From NCBI GenBank assembly GCA_034509495.1, contig CM067508.1, positions 32,533,071 to 32,597,070 on the forward strand: a DNA stretch of 64,000 bases, written 5' to 3'. The stretch comes from Acestrorhynchus altus. Lineage: Eukaryota; Chordata; Actinopteri; Characiformes; Acestrorhynchidae. Below are positions 37,017 to 49,399 of this stretch, one piece after another (position 1 is the first letter of the stretch; each line of letters opens with the position of its first letter). The notes under the pieces are model-generated. The model was not told the origin of the DNA and did not search any database. It saw only the letters and a list, made by a program, of their open reading frames with translations. The translations under genes were made by a program, and so were the position numbers.

Positions 37017-39302
37017 GGTTAAATGCAGGAGGAATTTAGGTCTATGAGCAACTTTACAGTAACTGATACTGAAAGGTTTCTTTCTAACAGTAATATCAAA
37101 TTAGGATAAAACTCTGTCCACTTCCCAGGATCATTGTCCATGTCCTGCATTTACAGTATTATACTCAGCTTTACTTTCAACAGTAGACTTTAAAACTTTA
37201 CAAGGTATCAAAACCTAGGTACACACATATATAACTTATGGTGTGTTTATAACAATTGTTTCTTACATTTGATGTGATTATAACCACATCAAAGTCTGTA
37301 CAAAGTACAAGAATGCCTCCTAACAGAAAGGAGTGAATTGGAGTGTGTGACCACACAGGAACTAGTGTACATCTCAAATAAACTTGTCAGATGTGCCAAA
37401 TTCTGTTCATTTATTTAGTTATGATGAGAAAATCTTTTGTATCTGAGAAAGGTTTCCATCCTTGTCCTTGGCTGACCTGGCTGAGGATTTGTTCTGTTTT
37501 GCTGGTGTGCTGATACAGACATTTTCTGTTTCTAGTGCATGTCTAAAACCTGATTTACATAAGTAGATATAAAAACGGTGTTATAACCCATATAGATATA
37601 GATCAGTCTAAACTTATTTGTGGCTTTCAGCTTGTCTTTAAGGCTGAGTTGGGAATTTCTCATCTTCCTCTTGGTTAATAATATTATAAATACAGTACAA
37701 TATAATAATATTTTAAATACAGTTTGCAAAATAGGAAATGTCCTTCCATTACTTAAAATATCTACAGTAAATTGTCTGGTAAATCTGATTTAATAACACT
37801 TTAATTTTCTTGCTTTATAGGACTTTAAATTGTGCTCTATATAGAACCAAATTGGCTCTTTGCACCCTACTCGATCACTCCACTGCACTTGTACAAGACC
37901 TCATCATGTACTCAAGGTATCAGTATCAGACATTGCTATGAAAATCTGAAGTAATGGGGTGGCAAAATAATGCCAAGTGCCTGTTTCTCTCTCTCAGTTT
38001 ACAACTTTACATCACCTAACAGATGCTTTTGCTTGCTTTGTTGCACTGCCTGATTGGTGATAAGAAGAGTAATTTTACTTACTTGGTCGATCTTCCTAGT
38101 CATGATGTAGGTGAAGCCTCACAGGGGATAGAATAAGTGATCTCCTGAAGGTTTGGTTAATGAAATGTAGTTAAATATTGTTTGAAATCTGTCTGCCTTC
38201 AAATTCAATAGCACACTATATTTACAATATATTAATATCACCCAGTTCTACTCAAAATTTCCATGTTTTGTAGAATATATGGCTCATATACCAGTTTTAA
38301 GGTTACTGGAGACCTTTCTGGCACTATACTTGGCTGTTCATTTAAACCTTTAGATTCAGCAGCTGTGAGAAAACTGTTCGACTGCAGCACGTATGACCAG
38401 ATGTGATCTGGGACCTGCTCAGAAAATGTATGCTAATTTCATTGTTAACTGAAACATATCAGTACTGTTGTGTACAGTAGGTTCCAGACTTATCACTTAT
38501 TGTATATTTATCAGAATACAAGCAAAAGTTCTCATGTCACTGAATGCAATCAAATCCCCAAAGCATTATAGTAGAAATCCTTCTATTGCAAGAAATAATG
38601 AATGAGCAGGTGTCCCGATACTTTTGTATGTCCATATATCACACCAGGCGATGATCAAAAGAAAACCCAGAGGAAATGGGAAAAGGATTGTTGAAATGTC
38701 TGCCTGGAAAGGGTTATAAAATCAGTTCTAAAGTTCCAGAACATCACCGAAATAAATAAATTAAGAAGTAAATTAGTGAACCAGAATTCACAAGCCAAAA
38801 CTTTCCCAGATGTTCTAAGGATCCAGGTGAACTTTCAAGGTGCTACTGGTGTCTTTGACCTCAGATAAGATATATGTTCATGACTGGGTGAAAGTGCCAT
38901 TCAGAGTAGAGCAGTACAATGCAAAATACTATTTAAAAACACACACAAACACAAAACCCAATGCTTTCTCATTTGTTTAAAAGCACCAGGATAACTCCTT
39001 TTGGCATAATGTTCTGGGGACAGGTTGAAGCATTATCTTATAATTAAACATTATATTATATAAACAGTATGAATCAGCTTGTTCTTTAGTTTATATGAGA
39101 TCTCAAATCTAGATCTTTTGCTGATCCATAGGTTTTAGTCACTATAGAACACACAAGGATATTTTCCATTGTTCCATTTATCATGATATATTCACACAAT
39201 GTGAAGAAAAACTAACAGATTCATTTGCAAATTGGAATTTGCAGATTCAAAAATGCAGATACAAGGTTTTAGCATGACAGCAACGAAATGCATCAAAATG
39301 AA
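37014..39302. other. st8sia2 upstream intronic or intergenic sequence
   Basis: No exon recognised. Around 38605-38640 there is 'ggtgtcccgatacttttgta', a frequent teleost DNA-transposon end word. The four upstream st8sia2 exons were looked for here without success. Confidence 0.55.
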
Positions 39303-39452
39303 TACCGCATTTTCCAGACTATAAGCCGCACCTGAATATAAGCCGCACCTTTTAAAAAACTGGAAAATAACATATATAAGAAGAGAAAGCTGCACCTCAT
39401 TATAAGTCACATGGTTTAAAGTGTAGCGGCTTATAATCTGGAAAATACGGTA
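39303..39452. mobile_element. 150-bp MITE with 27-bp terminal inverted repeats
   Basis: The left end (39303-39329) and the right end (39426-39452) are reverse complements with two mismatches in 27; the outer words are taccgcattttccagac and taccgtattttccagat. TA lies at both termini, consistent with a TA target duplication. Internal 'ataagccgcacct' words repeat. It ends 20 bp before the TG run that precedes st8sia2 exon 5. Confidence 0.9.
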
Positions 39453-39469
39453 CTTTTCATTCATTTAAG

Positions 39470-39471
<2 letters not shown>

Positions 39472-39541
<70 letters not shown>
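39472..39541. repeat. (GT)35 upstream of the st8sia2 exon 5 acceptor
   Basis: Pure GT run ending 17 nt before the exon. It occupies the place where branch site and polypyrimidine tract normally lie. Confidence 0.95.
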
Positions 39542-39544
<3 letters not shown>

Positions 39545-39558
39545 TTAATGCATGTTAG

Positions 39559-39845
39559 GTGTAACCTGGCCCAAGTGGATGAGTACGCAGAAGATGTGGG
39601 CCTGCACAGCAGCCTGGTGACCATGAATCCATCAGTGGTACAGCGTACATTCCAGGACCTGAGCAACAAGGAGTGGAGGCAGCACTTTGTGCAGCGATTG
39701 GACAATCTGAGTGGGAGCGTCCTCTGGATCCCTGCCTTAATGGCAAAAGGTGGAGAGAACAGAGTAGAGTGGGCTGTTCACCTCATTCTCTCTCATACAG
39801 TCAACGTGCAGACTGCCTTCCCATCCTCTTCCATGCTGTTAGAGG
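39559..39845 (+). CDS. st8sia2: st8sia2 penultimate exon, frameshifted
   Basis: Alpha-2,8-sialyltransferase 8B (polysialyltransferase STX), a Golgi type II enzyme that builds polysialic acid on NCAM in mammals. From 39560 the frame reads CNLAQVDEYAEDVGL, LVTMNPSVVQRTFQDL, GSVLWIPALMAKGGENRVEW and VNVQTAFPS, clearly the exon after sialylmotif L in ST8SIA2. The exon's end (HAVRG, 39832-39845) lies in another frame. The exon is 287 bp where the human protein implies 294, so 7 nt are missing just after AFPS. Spliced as is, the frame stops inside the next exon. The acceptor ttag follows a GT run. The identity as st8sia2 rather than st8sia4 rests on synteny and sequence. Confidence 0.85.
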
Positions 39846-40409
39846 GTATGTTTTTGTGTGAACAGGTGTGTCTGTGTGTCTGTGGGAGAGGTTTTGTGCT
39901 CACCTGTGTATTTAGAAGGACAAGTGCTCAGCAGGTTGATCAGGCTATTTTTACCTCCAGCTTTAACGGCACTAACACCTTAAACAGACTACAGGCACTT
40001 AATACTGAGATGCAACATCACATGCAAAGCAGTCAGAATCTGTAGCACTACACATTGAAGTTATCATTTTATAATGTGTGGCCACAAATGATCTGTGAGT
40101 AGGTCGGAGGGGTAAAGATTAGATTATTCATATCTTTTCACACAGAATAATCTGGAAAGATAATAATTTAGAACCAGGTTGAAATTGGGACACCCACCAC
40201 ACTTGTTAGGAGGGGCTTCTGATTATCTTGTAGTGTGGGCCGGGTGTAGTGACACTCACAAAACTCATAGTCTCCATCACCTCATTGCTCTACCCATGTT
40301 GTAGAGGTAGAGTCTTTACATGATCATCACCAACCTGTAATAGCAAGGTATTAAAATGACCTTTTATCAAACTGTCAACATGATTCATTTTATTACATTG
40401 CTTGCAGTG

Positions 40410-40930
40410 GTTAAAAGATAACTGTGATGATTACAATTGCTAAACGACCTTCACTTAACCTCTTTGCATATGTAAATCTTTCACTTTTTATTTGCTGCTC
40501 TCTGCATGGGGCCAGCACAACAATGCACCACAACATTGCTTCTATAAATCCTGCATATACTACATATAATCCATCCCATGCAGCTTGAATGTTCTCACTC
40601 AGTTCCTGCAGATTGTGTGGTAGGGCTCGGGTGTTGATAGAGTGTCCAGTAGCAAACCACACATTTTCAATCAGGGACAAGGTCTGGAGATGCAACTGAC
40701 CACGGCATAGTATCTGTGTTAAGGCAAGTTCTTGAGACGGCAGCAATATGTGGACCCCAGGTCTTCTGGATGTGTGACAACAAACCATTGATCACAGTTG
40801 ACCACAGTGCCTTCATTCACAGATTTGTTGGTCATCTACACCAAGACAAAAGTGGGACTCATCACTGAACATGACCTGCTGCCATTCAGACTCCATTACA
40901 GTCTGACATCATTTTGGTCATGCAGTGCAA
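40410..40930 (-). mobile_element. Tc1-like transposase C-terminal fragment
   Basis: The minus strand encodes LSLIENVWFATGHSINTRAL and LQELSENIQAAWDGL, the region around the third catalytic acidic residue of Tc1-family transposases. The same family occurs at 51880-52310. Broken and short. Confidence 0.7.
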
Positions 40931-40943
40931 TTAGTTGATTCAT

Positions 40944-40944
<1 letters not shown>

Positions 40945-41033
<89 letters not shown>
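40945..41033. repeat. (TG)n microsatellite
   Basis: About 89 nt of pure TG, abutting the Tc1-like fragment. Confidence 0.95.
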
Positions 41034-41034
<1 letters not shown>

Positions 41035-41129
41035 TCACCAATGGGATTTTTCATGTTCTGCTGTTTCATAATTAAAATTGACTATTTGAGGGTTTGCATC
41101 ATTTCATTTATAGAACGTGTCTTTTTATT

Positions 41130-41700
41130 GTGAAGCAAAACAACAAAAAGCACAAAATAACAGAAACGTCAGTGTGCATAACTATTCACCCCCCTAAAGT
41201 CAGTGCATTGTAGAGTAATTACAGCAGCAAGTCACTTTGGATAAGTGCCACATGGATATGAGCTGCCACATCTTGCCACTGGGATTTTTGCCTTGAGGTG
41301 AAACTGCTCCAGTTCCTTTAAGTTACACGGTTTCTGCTCAAGAACAATCTGAAAAGTCTGAGCACAGATTATCAATTGGATTAATTAGTTTGCACACAGG
41401 TGGACTTTATTTCACAAAGCATGTGACTTCTGAAGGTAATTGGTTGGAACCAGAATTATTTAGGGGTTTCATGGTGTAGGGGGTAAATGCATGAGCACAT
41501 GCCAATTTTTTGTTTTTTATTTTACTTTTTATTTTTATTTGTTGTATTTTTATTTGTTGTACTTACCATATTTTGTGCAGATGCATCACATACAATACAG
41601 ATTTTTTAAAAAAGTTTTTTATAGCGGTTGTAATATAACAAAATAGGTAGAATACTTTTGCAAAGCACTGTGAGAAATTCAAACATGCCTGGCATGACCT
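41130..41700. mobile_element. Decayed Tc1/mariner-type repeat
   Basis: The left end carries 'gcataactattcacccccct' and the right end 'agaatacttttgcaaagcac', the terminal words of a common teleost Tc1-like element. No coding part is left. Confidence 0.55.
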
Positions 41701-42004
41701 CAACAGCTGACAGACTCAGCAAGTGGCCAAAAGGATAAAATCAGCACTGTCAAAAAAGGTCATTGTCCTTGTGATCAGGCAGATTTTCTCCCTCTGGGCT
41801 CACATTTCTCCTCATCTCCTCTGATGCCTTTTAAATAGCATGGCCTTTACCTCCTCTACTGACCTCTGCATGGATGATACCATTTCTAGAATTCTCTCCA
41901 CGCGTCATTCCTATCCTTGTATGCTGTATTGGCACTTTTCCTGCCCTGCTGCATACCAAGCAAGCAGGGTCTTTCCCAAATCCTCACTCCCTCTATCCTT
42001 TCAC

Positions 42005-42087
42005 ATGTAATCAAATCAAATCAAATCAAAATTTATTTTTATAGCGCTCTTCACAACTGAAGTTGTCACAGAGCAGCTTCACAGAAA

Positions 42088-42119
<32 letters not shown>

Positions 42120-42440
42120 AAAGGTTAAAACAGAGACAAAGTATAAATGACAGATCCCCTAGTGAGCAAGCCACATGGTGACAGTGGCAAGGAAAAACTC
42201 CCTCAACTGGAGGAAGAAACCTTGGGAGGAACCAGGCTCATAAGGGGAGGACCCATCCTCCTCTGGTCAAACTACTTATACATAGTTCGGGGACACTGGA
42301 CCCCTTCATCTCTGTTCTATTACTCGGGTATTGAAGTAATGTTAATTCTCTGGTGGACATAATATTAACAGTAGATTTCTACAGTTGGTGATGGTGGGTG
42401 AGCAGCTAGTCCATGGCAGTGTGGGAAACTAGTCCAGGTC
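42005..42440 (-). mobile_element. SINE/LINE-tail repeat, family A, antisense
   Basis: Starts with AATCA tail repeats and continues through the reverse complement of 'gaggaagaaaccttgggagg' into the upstream body (reverse complement contains 'ttatgtccaccagagaatta'). This copy carries an intact version of the site where a hAT element sits at 56.47 kb. Confidence 0.8.
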
Positions 42441-43919
42441 CAGTTGGTGGAAGGTGGATAGCCAATGTAGACATGTATCAGGGGAGCTTGAGGTTAGGAT
42501 CTAATCAGTTCTGGCTGGTGGGTCATCGTTAACTTGGAAAAGATACAGAGATGAATTAGTTTGGAATTTAAAAAGAGAACAGAGAATGTAAACATTACCA
42601 GAGTGTGGCGAGTGACTCCGGCAGATCTGACTATAACAGCGTAACTAAGGAGAGAACCAGAAGGTAACATAAACATGGGAGCATCCTGAAACATTGGCAT
42701 CTAACTGCTCCACCGTCACAAACCAGAGTGATCGCGAGAAGGAGTCAGACGGCAGCACCAACATCCCAGTTTACCATAAATCCCAGTGTCCATGAACCCC
42801 TGGATCTGCAGCCTGTAACTAAACTAATACATTAATGAATGTACTTTAGCTGTGATTGTGTGAACTGTTATAAAAACATTCTTTTTCAATATGATTTTAT
42901 CCGTGTAGAGCTATTGGTAAACCACAGCTCAAAGCACACTTCTCACTTCTCAATATGTCATTACTTAAAATGCAGAACCCTCTAGAAAATGAAACAAAGC
43001 CTAGTTAACCCACAAAAACCCAGACCTATTTTGAATATTGATTAAAAAAAATGTAATTAAAGTAAGTAAAGAGGTCACATGACTTCTGTAAATGTTAAAA
43101 AACTCACTGTAATCAATCAATTAGGGTCATCCTCATTTACAGTGAAGCTGAGCCTTTACATTCCAAAGGGATTGATGGGTCCTAACCTTGTCCTCACAAG
43201 AAAACTGCAGTTTTATTAATTACATTTCTTTACTATTATATGTCTAATAATTTCACCTCCATTTCTCAGTTAAAATGGAGAACTAATGTCCACATATTTA
43301 ATATGTACAAAGTCAAAAGTGGGGCGTCCTTTTGCAAGACATTTTGATAAAGTGTTTGAATAGTAAAACGTGAGGAAGTGTGTATTATTTTACACATTTA
43401 CAAACTGTCCTGTGAAGCACTGAGGATGTTCAGTATGTGATACACTGAAGGACAAAGCACTATAAGGATTGAAGGACTCAAAAGGAGGGTTATAATGTTC
43501 TGATATCTCACATTCAATACAAGTATACAGACATTTTAGCCCTGAGAGAATGGCTTCACATGCTAAGACTAGCAGCTGGTGCTGCATCATTATTATTTTC
43601 TGACAAGACTGCTGTCATCAAATGAGATCAGTGCCCATCCTACTTTGTATACATCTATGTGCTGCCTCCCTTTTGTATAGGTGGCACATAGTTGTTCTTA
43701 CCCCGAAAACACTCTAACCAGTGTCCGACTTTAACAAGGTCACAGTAAAGGATTAGGGACAGAACTTCCTCTACAGCTCCTGAGATGCAATAGTGAGCAG
43801 GCTGGTGTGAAAAATTTTATACTGTTAATGTGTCAGTTCAGAGGAGAATACTCAGCCTGCTCATGCCATGTGACCAAAAATATGAGCAATGCTTTTGGGG
43901 TATCTCCACTCTAACTATA

Positions 43920-44100
43920 ATTTGCTATTAAACACTTTATTAATGAAACAGTAATAAATAAAATGACATTCTTATACAAAATGACGATAATGTTACTAAT
44001 TTGTTCACCAGCGAACTAACATAACTTTAGTACCTGAGAATTAGACTAACACTAACTAACTATGTATAAGTAGTTTGACCAAAGGAGCTGGAATTGTTTA
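43920..44100 (+). mobile_element. SINE/LINE-tail repeat, family A body, partial
   Basis: Contains 'ttcaccagcgaactaacata' and 'ctatgtataagtagtttgac', collinear with the 42.2-kb and 56.4-57.6-kb copies but without the 3' tail. Confidence 0.7.
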
Positions 44101-44577
44101 CATGGGAAAAACCACCTACTTAATCCTAACCAGTCCTTTAGTCTAGGAGCTTTAGGAAAGGATTTCTGTAGTCAGTGAACCATTTTGTGTGTGAATCACG
44201 AGGAATACTTGAAAAAATCCAGTTGTAGCCTCCTGGCAAAGGCAGTCATGTTTTGCTCTAAAAAGGAATTGAACTCTATGATGCCTAGTACTCTAATAAG
44301 GTTCCCAGGCACAGGAACTTGGAAACAAACCAGCGTAATATATAAGGAGCTTGACATGTGTGTCACTTCATATTTATACTTTGTGAGAAACAGTCATAGA
44401 TGGCCTTTTAGTCTATAATGGCTCTGATGTGGACTGATATTTTTATACAACTATCTGCCAGTATCAGTTATATTATATTTAGAAGATGTGACTCCCCATT
44501 TACCTGGATAAGGATTACTTTATTTCTGTTGATCTCTTTTACATTAATGTTATCTGTGACTTTTTATCTTCCCTAAG

Positions 44578-44869
44578 GTACTGGCTGACAAACAATGTCC
44601 AGATTAAGAGGCCCACCACAGGACTCCTTATATACACCCTGGCCACCCACTTCTGTGATGAGATCCATCTCTATGGTTTCTGGCCTTTCCCTCTGGACTC
44701 TGAGGGCAAACTGGTCAAGTATCACTACTATGACACATTAAAGTACCAGTACACATCCAGCAGCAGCCCTCACACCATGTCGCTGGAGTTTAGGACCTTA
44801 AGCACACTTCACAGACAGGGACCTGTGATCCTCCCACTTGATCAATGGAACCTTTTCCAACTATGTTAA
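44578..44869 (+). CDS. st8sia2: st8sia2 last exon, altered C-terminus
   Basis: One leading base completes a Gly codon, then YWLTNNVQIKRPTTGLLIYT and HFCDEIHLYGFWPFPLD follow, which is sialylmotif S. After it come VKYHYYDTLKYQYTS (motif III, HYYD) and SPHTMSLEF with the motif VS His and Glu. Upstream homology is strong, but the end differs. After LHRQG the frame reads PVILPLDQWNLFQLC and stops at 44867-44869. In a shifted frame TGTGATCCTCCCACTTGA (44824-44841) reads CDPPT-stop, resembling human CDGAT-stop. That suggests a second small deletion here. This exon alone looks under good past constraint. Confidence 0.85.
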
Positions 44870-46129
44870 AGGTAAACATCACTCTGAGTGTTGGTGTGAG
44901 AGAGGCTGTGAGATAAGTTATGAAAGTGTCTGCACTTCATCATGAAACAGATATGGAGATTTAAACAGATGAAAATGTCTTTTAAAGGTCGATGGAGTTT
45001 CTTTGTCCCTTTCTGAGACTTTCCTGCATGCTTCAGTTTTATAGTTCTCAAAAATGATCACTGGACTAAGAGATGATTGCAATTAAATTGCATCTGGAAG
45101 GACCTGCAATGTGAAAATGTCACATATTTAAATGTTCTAGAAATGTTAAAACTACATTTTACTTTGAGATAATGTGATTTGTTTGTTGGCCTTTATCTGA
45201 TTGGTTAAGACATTATCTTTGTTATAATGAGTGTGTTTGGATGTGGTCATCAAAGTCATGATTAGAGCTTCAAAGTTTATTCTTCAAAATACCAATGATT
45301 ATTCATATTCCAGGATAACTAAATAAGGGTCTAAATAAGAGATAAACAGCTTATTAAACTGAATGTCTAATTTAGTTTGATTGAGGCTGCTGTTGGTATT
45401 ACAGAGTATTAGTTTGGCCACAAGATGGAAGCACATAAATGAAACAAGCAAAGTCAGTAGTTAAGAATCATTTTTTCATTTTGAACATGTTTACTGCATA
45501 TCCCCAGAAAGTGAAATATTCTGGAAATCCTGTTGAAGACTTTTTTTAACAGAAAGTAAGATTGATTTTTAACTTTCCTTTGTAAAATCTTTTCTGGTGG
45601 ATTTCTTAAATTGCAAACTAAGTTCACCTGAAATGTGTTAATCAATAATACTATAACTGTAACTGTACTGTAACTCTGTGGTTTATAGAAGCTACTGGTA
45701 TGGCTACACAAACCTCATCACTTAGACTGTTCTCCAATATGTAGTGTTACTTAAGATACTAGTGGAATGTATGCTGAGCTAACACCATAAACAGAATTCC
45801 CAGTCCCAGGCGGATTTGTGGGGTTTTTTTTTTGCTTCTTGTCTTTGTGTAGTGTGTATATAACACAAGGAGGCAAACAGAGCTGTTCCCTGCTGGTATG
45901 CAAACGTGAAGGAGATACAATAGTCAAATCTAGAACACACCCAGCTGTTCACACAGACTTGTGCTTATACAGGGACATCTCACAGCAGAGAGCCTTTGGG
46001 TATTTTGACTGTGGCTGTTTTCCACACTTGACTGCTCGAAGTACACTCCTGCTCCAAGCCAGCGGCACAATGTGCACATCAGAGGGTGCGAATACAGTTA
46101 AAATAGTGCTGTGAATACTTTCTGTGTGA
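44870..46129 (+). other. st8sia2 3' flank, no recognised feature
   Basis: Possible 3' UTR followed by intergenic sequence. I could not choose a poly(A) site. No other gene is evident. Confidence 0.5.
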
Positions 46130-46770
46130 ACACAGTTGTGCTCACAAGCTTATATACCCTGGCAAAATTTGTGATTTTTTTTTTGGTCTTTATTCAGACA
46201 ATATGAATGAAAATACAACAACATTTCTTTTATTCATGGTTAATGTTTGGGTGAAACCATTTATTATGTTATGATGCAATTGTTTGCAATTATGTTTGCC
46301 CTTTTTAAATCAATAATAATGACAACAGAAACTACCCAAATTATCCTGATCAAAAGTTTATATACCCTACTTCTTAATACTGCATTTTGCCTCCTTTAAC
46401 TTCAATGTCAGCTTTAAGTCTTTGGTTTTAGTTGTGGATGAGGCTCTTCATTTTGTCAGATGGTAAAGCTGCCCATTATTCCTGGCAAAATTCCTCCAGT
46501 TCTTGTAATTCATTGATTGTCTTGCATGGACTGCAAATATGAGATTTGCCCACAGTTTTCCCGAACTGTAAATATGAGGCACTGTATGTAAAAGTCGTGC
46601 CAGTCAGTAAGTAAATGGTGAGTGTACTGATGGTCAAAACTGCCCCAGGTTTCACAGCCACATTTAAAGTGTGTCATGGCATTAGAATAATCATCTGCTT
46701 TGAAGGAGGCCAGACCAGCTGTAGCCAGATGTTGTTTTGTTCTGACCTCCATGGTGGTATGTGGACCAGA
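46130..46770. mobile_element. Tc1-like non-autonomous element
   Basis: The left part has 'aagcttatataccctggcaa', 'aatgtttgggtgaaaccatt' and 'ctgatcaaaagtttatatac', resembling the terminal and subterminal repeats of Tc1-like transposons known from zebrafish. The right part (46480-46752) gives only short minus-strand frames without catalytic motifs. Confidence 0.6.
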
Positions 46771-47385
46771 TGAAGGGAGAAGTGCAGGCCATGACTCATT
46801 TGCTAGGCACGAATGAGGTCACTCAAGCTGCACAGGGATGGGCATTAAAGATGCCATTGAATGGAAAACTGTACTGACCTTGGGGTTTGAGGCATGGAAG
46901 TGACATACCATCAACTTCAACTATTGTTTATTCATTTAAAATGAAATCCTTCTTTAGCAAAACTGGGCTATAAAACGCAGCAATTTGTAAACCCAAAGAC
47001 TGTTTAATTTATGCTCTAAAAATGCATGTACATCAGCCCAGTTCCAAAAGCTTTTTGAGGACAGTGTAAAGCTGCAACATGGTAAAATACAAGGGTCAGC
47101 AGGGGTGAGTAACTCAGCAGTAATCTCTTCAGATAATTAACTGCTGAGAGGAAATATAAATATTAAATGCATTCAATGGCACCTACAGTGAGGCTGAATT
47201 TACAGAGACTCCATATGTGAGTATTTTGATAAAAGTCTATTTACTTGTCATTTTAAATGGAGTAGTAAAGAATGACATTGAACCTGAGATTGTGGCTGCT
47301 TATGCCATTTCAAAGGCACTACATTCTGCTTTCACAACCTTTACACACTTGATTATCAGCAACTCCTTCCCTATTCCATTGGAGT
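46771..47385. other. Intergenic, no recognised feature
   Basis: No exon or repeat recognised. Confidence 0.5.
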
Positions 47386-47690
47386 TGGTGTGGTGCAACA
47401 GATAACACCACCAGTGAGCCAACACACCATGTGGGAGACTGGGGATTGATTCCCAGTCCAGGTAAACATGTTGTGCTACACTAATAAGAGACAACTATCA
47501 CTACTCTGACCCTCCTTTGTAATCATATGTGTTTTACATAAATGTTGTAAATGTAATTCCATGCTCTGGTAAATATTCCAGTAGATTTCCCTGATGGGAG
47601 GGGGAAGATATGAGCCCGGTGGTGAATGGTGTGCTGGCCTGTAGGTGGAAATGCTGGAGCAAATAAAAATGAATAAAGGTATTTAACATA
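47386..47690 (+). mobile_element. tRNA-like SINE
   Basis: A possible A box (ggtgtggtgcaacagat) near 47388 and a B-box-like word (ggggattgattcccag) near 47441 give a pol III head. The body runs into low-complexity 'gtaaatgtaa' sequence. The right boundary is a guess. Confidence 0.5.
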
Positions 47691-49314
47691 TTCAGTGTGT
47701 ATAGCAGTTCTCTAAGTGGCTGCTCATGTGACAACTAGGGGTTGTTTTTTTGACAAGAAGCCTCCAAAGAACTTCATGTTGCTCTTATTTTGCCTCTAGT
47801 TAAGTTAAAAATACAGGATGGCTTTAAAACAGACGTCAGAAGGCCACCCAGCATAATGAATGCATTTATCCATAGATGTTTGCCTGTGATTTGCAAAAAT
47901 AAAAACTGTCTGCAACCAATATTATCAAACTTCATTAGTGCCCCAACTAGGCTGCAGGGGGACATTCTGGAGAAACTTCCACACTTCCTGCTATGAAAAC
48001 ACGATGGCGATTGGACCAGTGTGGTTTTGTAGTTCCTTTTACGTGGGACACACGATGAATTTCGGTTTGCATCTGGCAATGGTTTAAAGTGAAACTGTAA
48101 TGATGCACATTCCTGTCAAGATGACTGAGGCCCTCATCTCTGCAGTGGGACACTGTTCAACTTGAAACCTGTAACACTTTATTGCAAGCCTCTATGTTTG
48201 TCATTCACACAGCCATATTATTAAAACCACTGATAGTTGAAGTGAATGACATTGATTATCTGGTTCCAGTGGCTCTTGTCAGTGGGTGGGCAAGTAAACA
48301 GTCAGTTCTTTAAGTTGATTGAAATAGCAAATGTAGGAATCAGGAATGTAATTTTCTAGACGACTGGGTCAAAACGTTTCCAAAATATCAGGCAGGTCTT
48401 GTAGCGTGTTCCTGCTCTTCAGTGGTCAGTATCTATGAAAAGTGCTCCAACCAGAGTCATGGCTCCATAAGGCTCACTGATACTCATGAATGGACCTGCT
48501 GTAATATGAGACTTGGTGCCAGATACCACAGGACACATTCAAAGGTGCAGGTGGTCTTAATTTTATTGCTGATTGGTTTCATTGTTGGTCTCATTGCCTG
48601 AAGCAAAGCAGTTAATTTACAAGTTAGTGATCAGTGGTGTAAGGAGAATTTATGTAAGCATTTCAGACATTTTTTTGGAAAGATTGCTGCCACAGCCTCT
48701 CAGGAGTGTCACTGAGTTTGTTTCAGAGGGGTAATGCATTTCAGGTGCTGATTGTGGACGTGCGTATAAGTAGCCAGCACATGATTTCAATCTCTCAAAA
48801 GTTGCATTAAATTTGGGGCAGGACTCTCACTTTAAGTCAATTTGAAAGGAACTCGTAACTTTATCTGGTGTTTGACAAGTTGGCGTTTATGTGCAGAATG
48901 GGATGACCACAGAGCTGCTCCCTTCATTTAACACAAAAGTCAAGCTGTGTGGAACAAAACACAAACCTAGCAAAATCTGTCAACATTTTCATGGTCTCAG
49001 GAGAAAAGGATGTGGTTTAAGAGGCAAAAAAACTAAGTACAAATAAAGCAAGATTTTCCAAATGAATGATTGAAACCACGGGTCACTAAAATTACAAATT
49101 CAATCACCTTCAAAGTCCAAAATAACAGAAACCATAAAAATCTTGACACCATTAAAAATAACACCTAAAACAATAAAAGCATTATCTAAATTATCTAAAA
49201 CAAATGACATTTTAGGTCTTGTATCAGGCTTATAACAATGTACTTTTTCTTTGTCATTTTATGTTTGGAGCAAATTGTGACAACAGTTTCTATAGAATTT
49301 GAGAGAATTTGAGA
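47691..49314. other. Intergenic, no recognised feature
   Basis: No exon, transposase or tandem array recognised. Confidence 0.5.
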
Positions 49315-49399
49315 ATTGGTTAATTTAACCAAACCTCACAAAGCTTTTAAGAGAATAACTCTCTTAAAAGCTTTGTGAGGTTTGGTTAAATTAACCAAT
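49315..49399. repeat. Perfect 40-bp inverted repeat with 5-nt loop
   Basis: The left arm 49315-49354 and the right arm 49360-49399 are exact reverse complements, separated by ATAAC. The arms contain aagctt and ttaaccaaacctcac. No terminal duplication marks it as a transposon. Confidence 0.97.

Larger units (their letters stand above)
39846..44577 (+). other. st8sia2: st8sia2 last intron
   Basis: Bounded by agagg|gtatgt and ccctaag. It contains Tc1-like fragments (40410-40930, 41130-41700), a TG microsatellite (40945-41033) and SINE family A copies (42005-42440, 43920-44100). The remainder (42441-43919) has no recognised feature. Confidence 0.8.
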
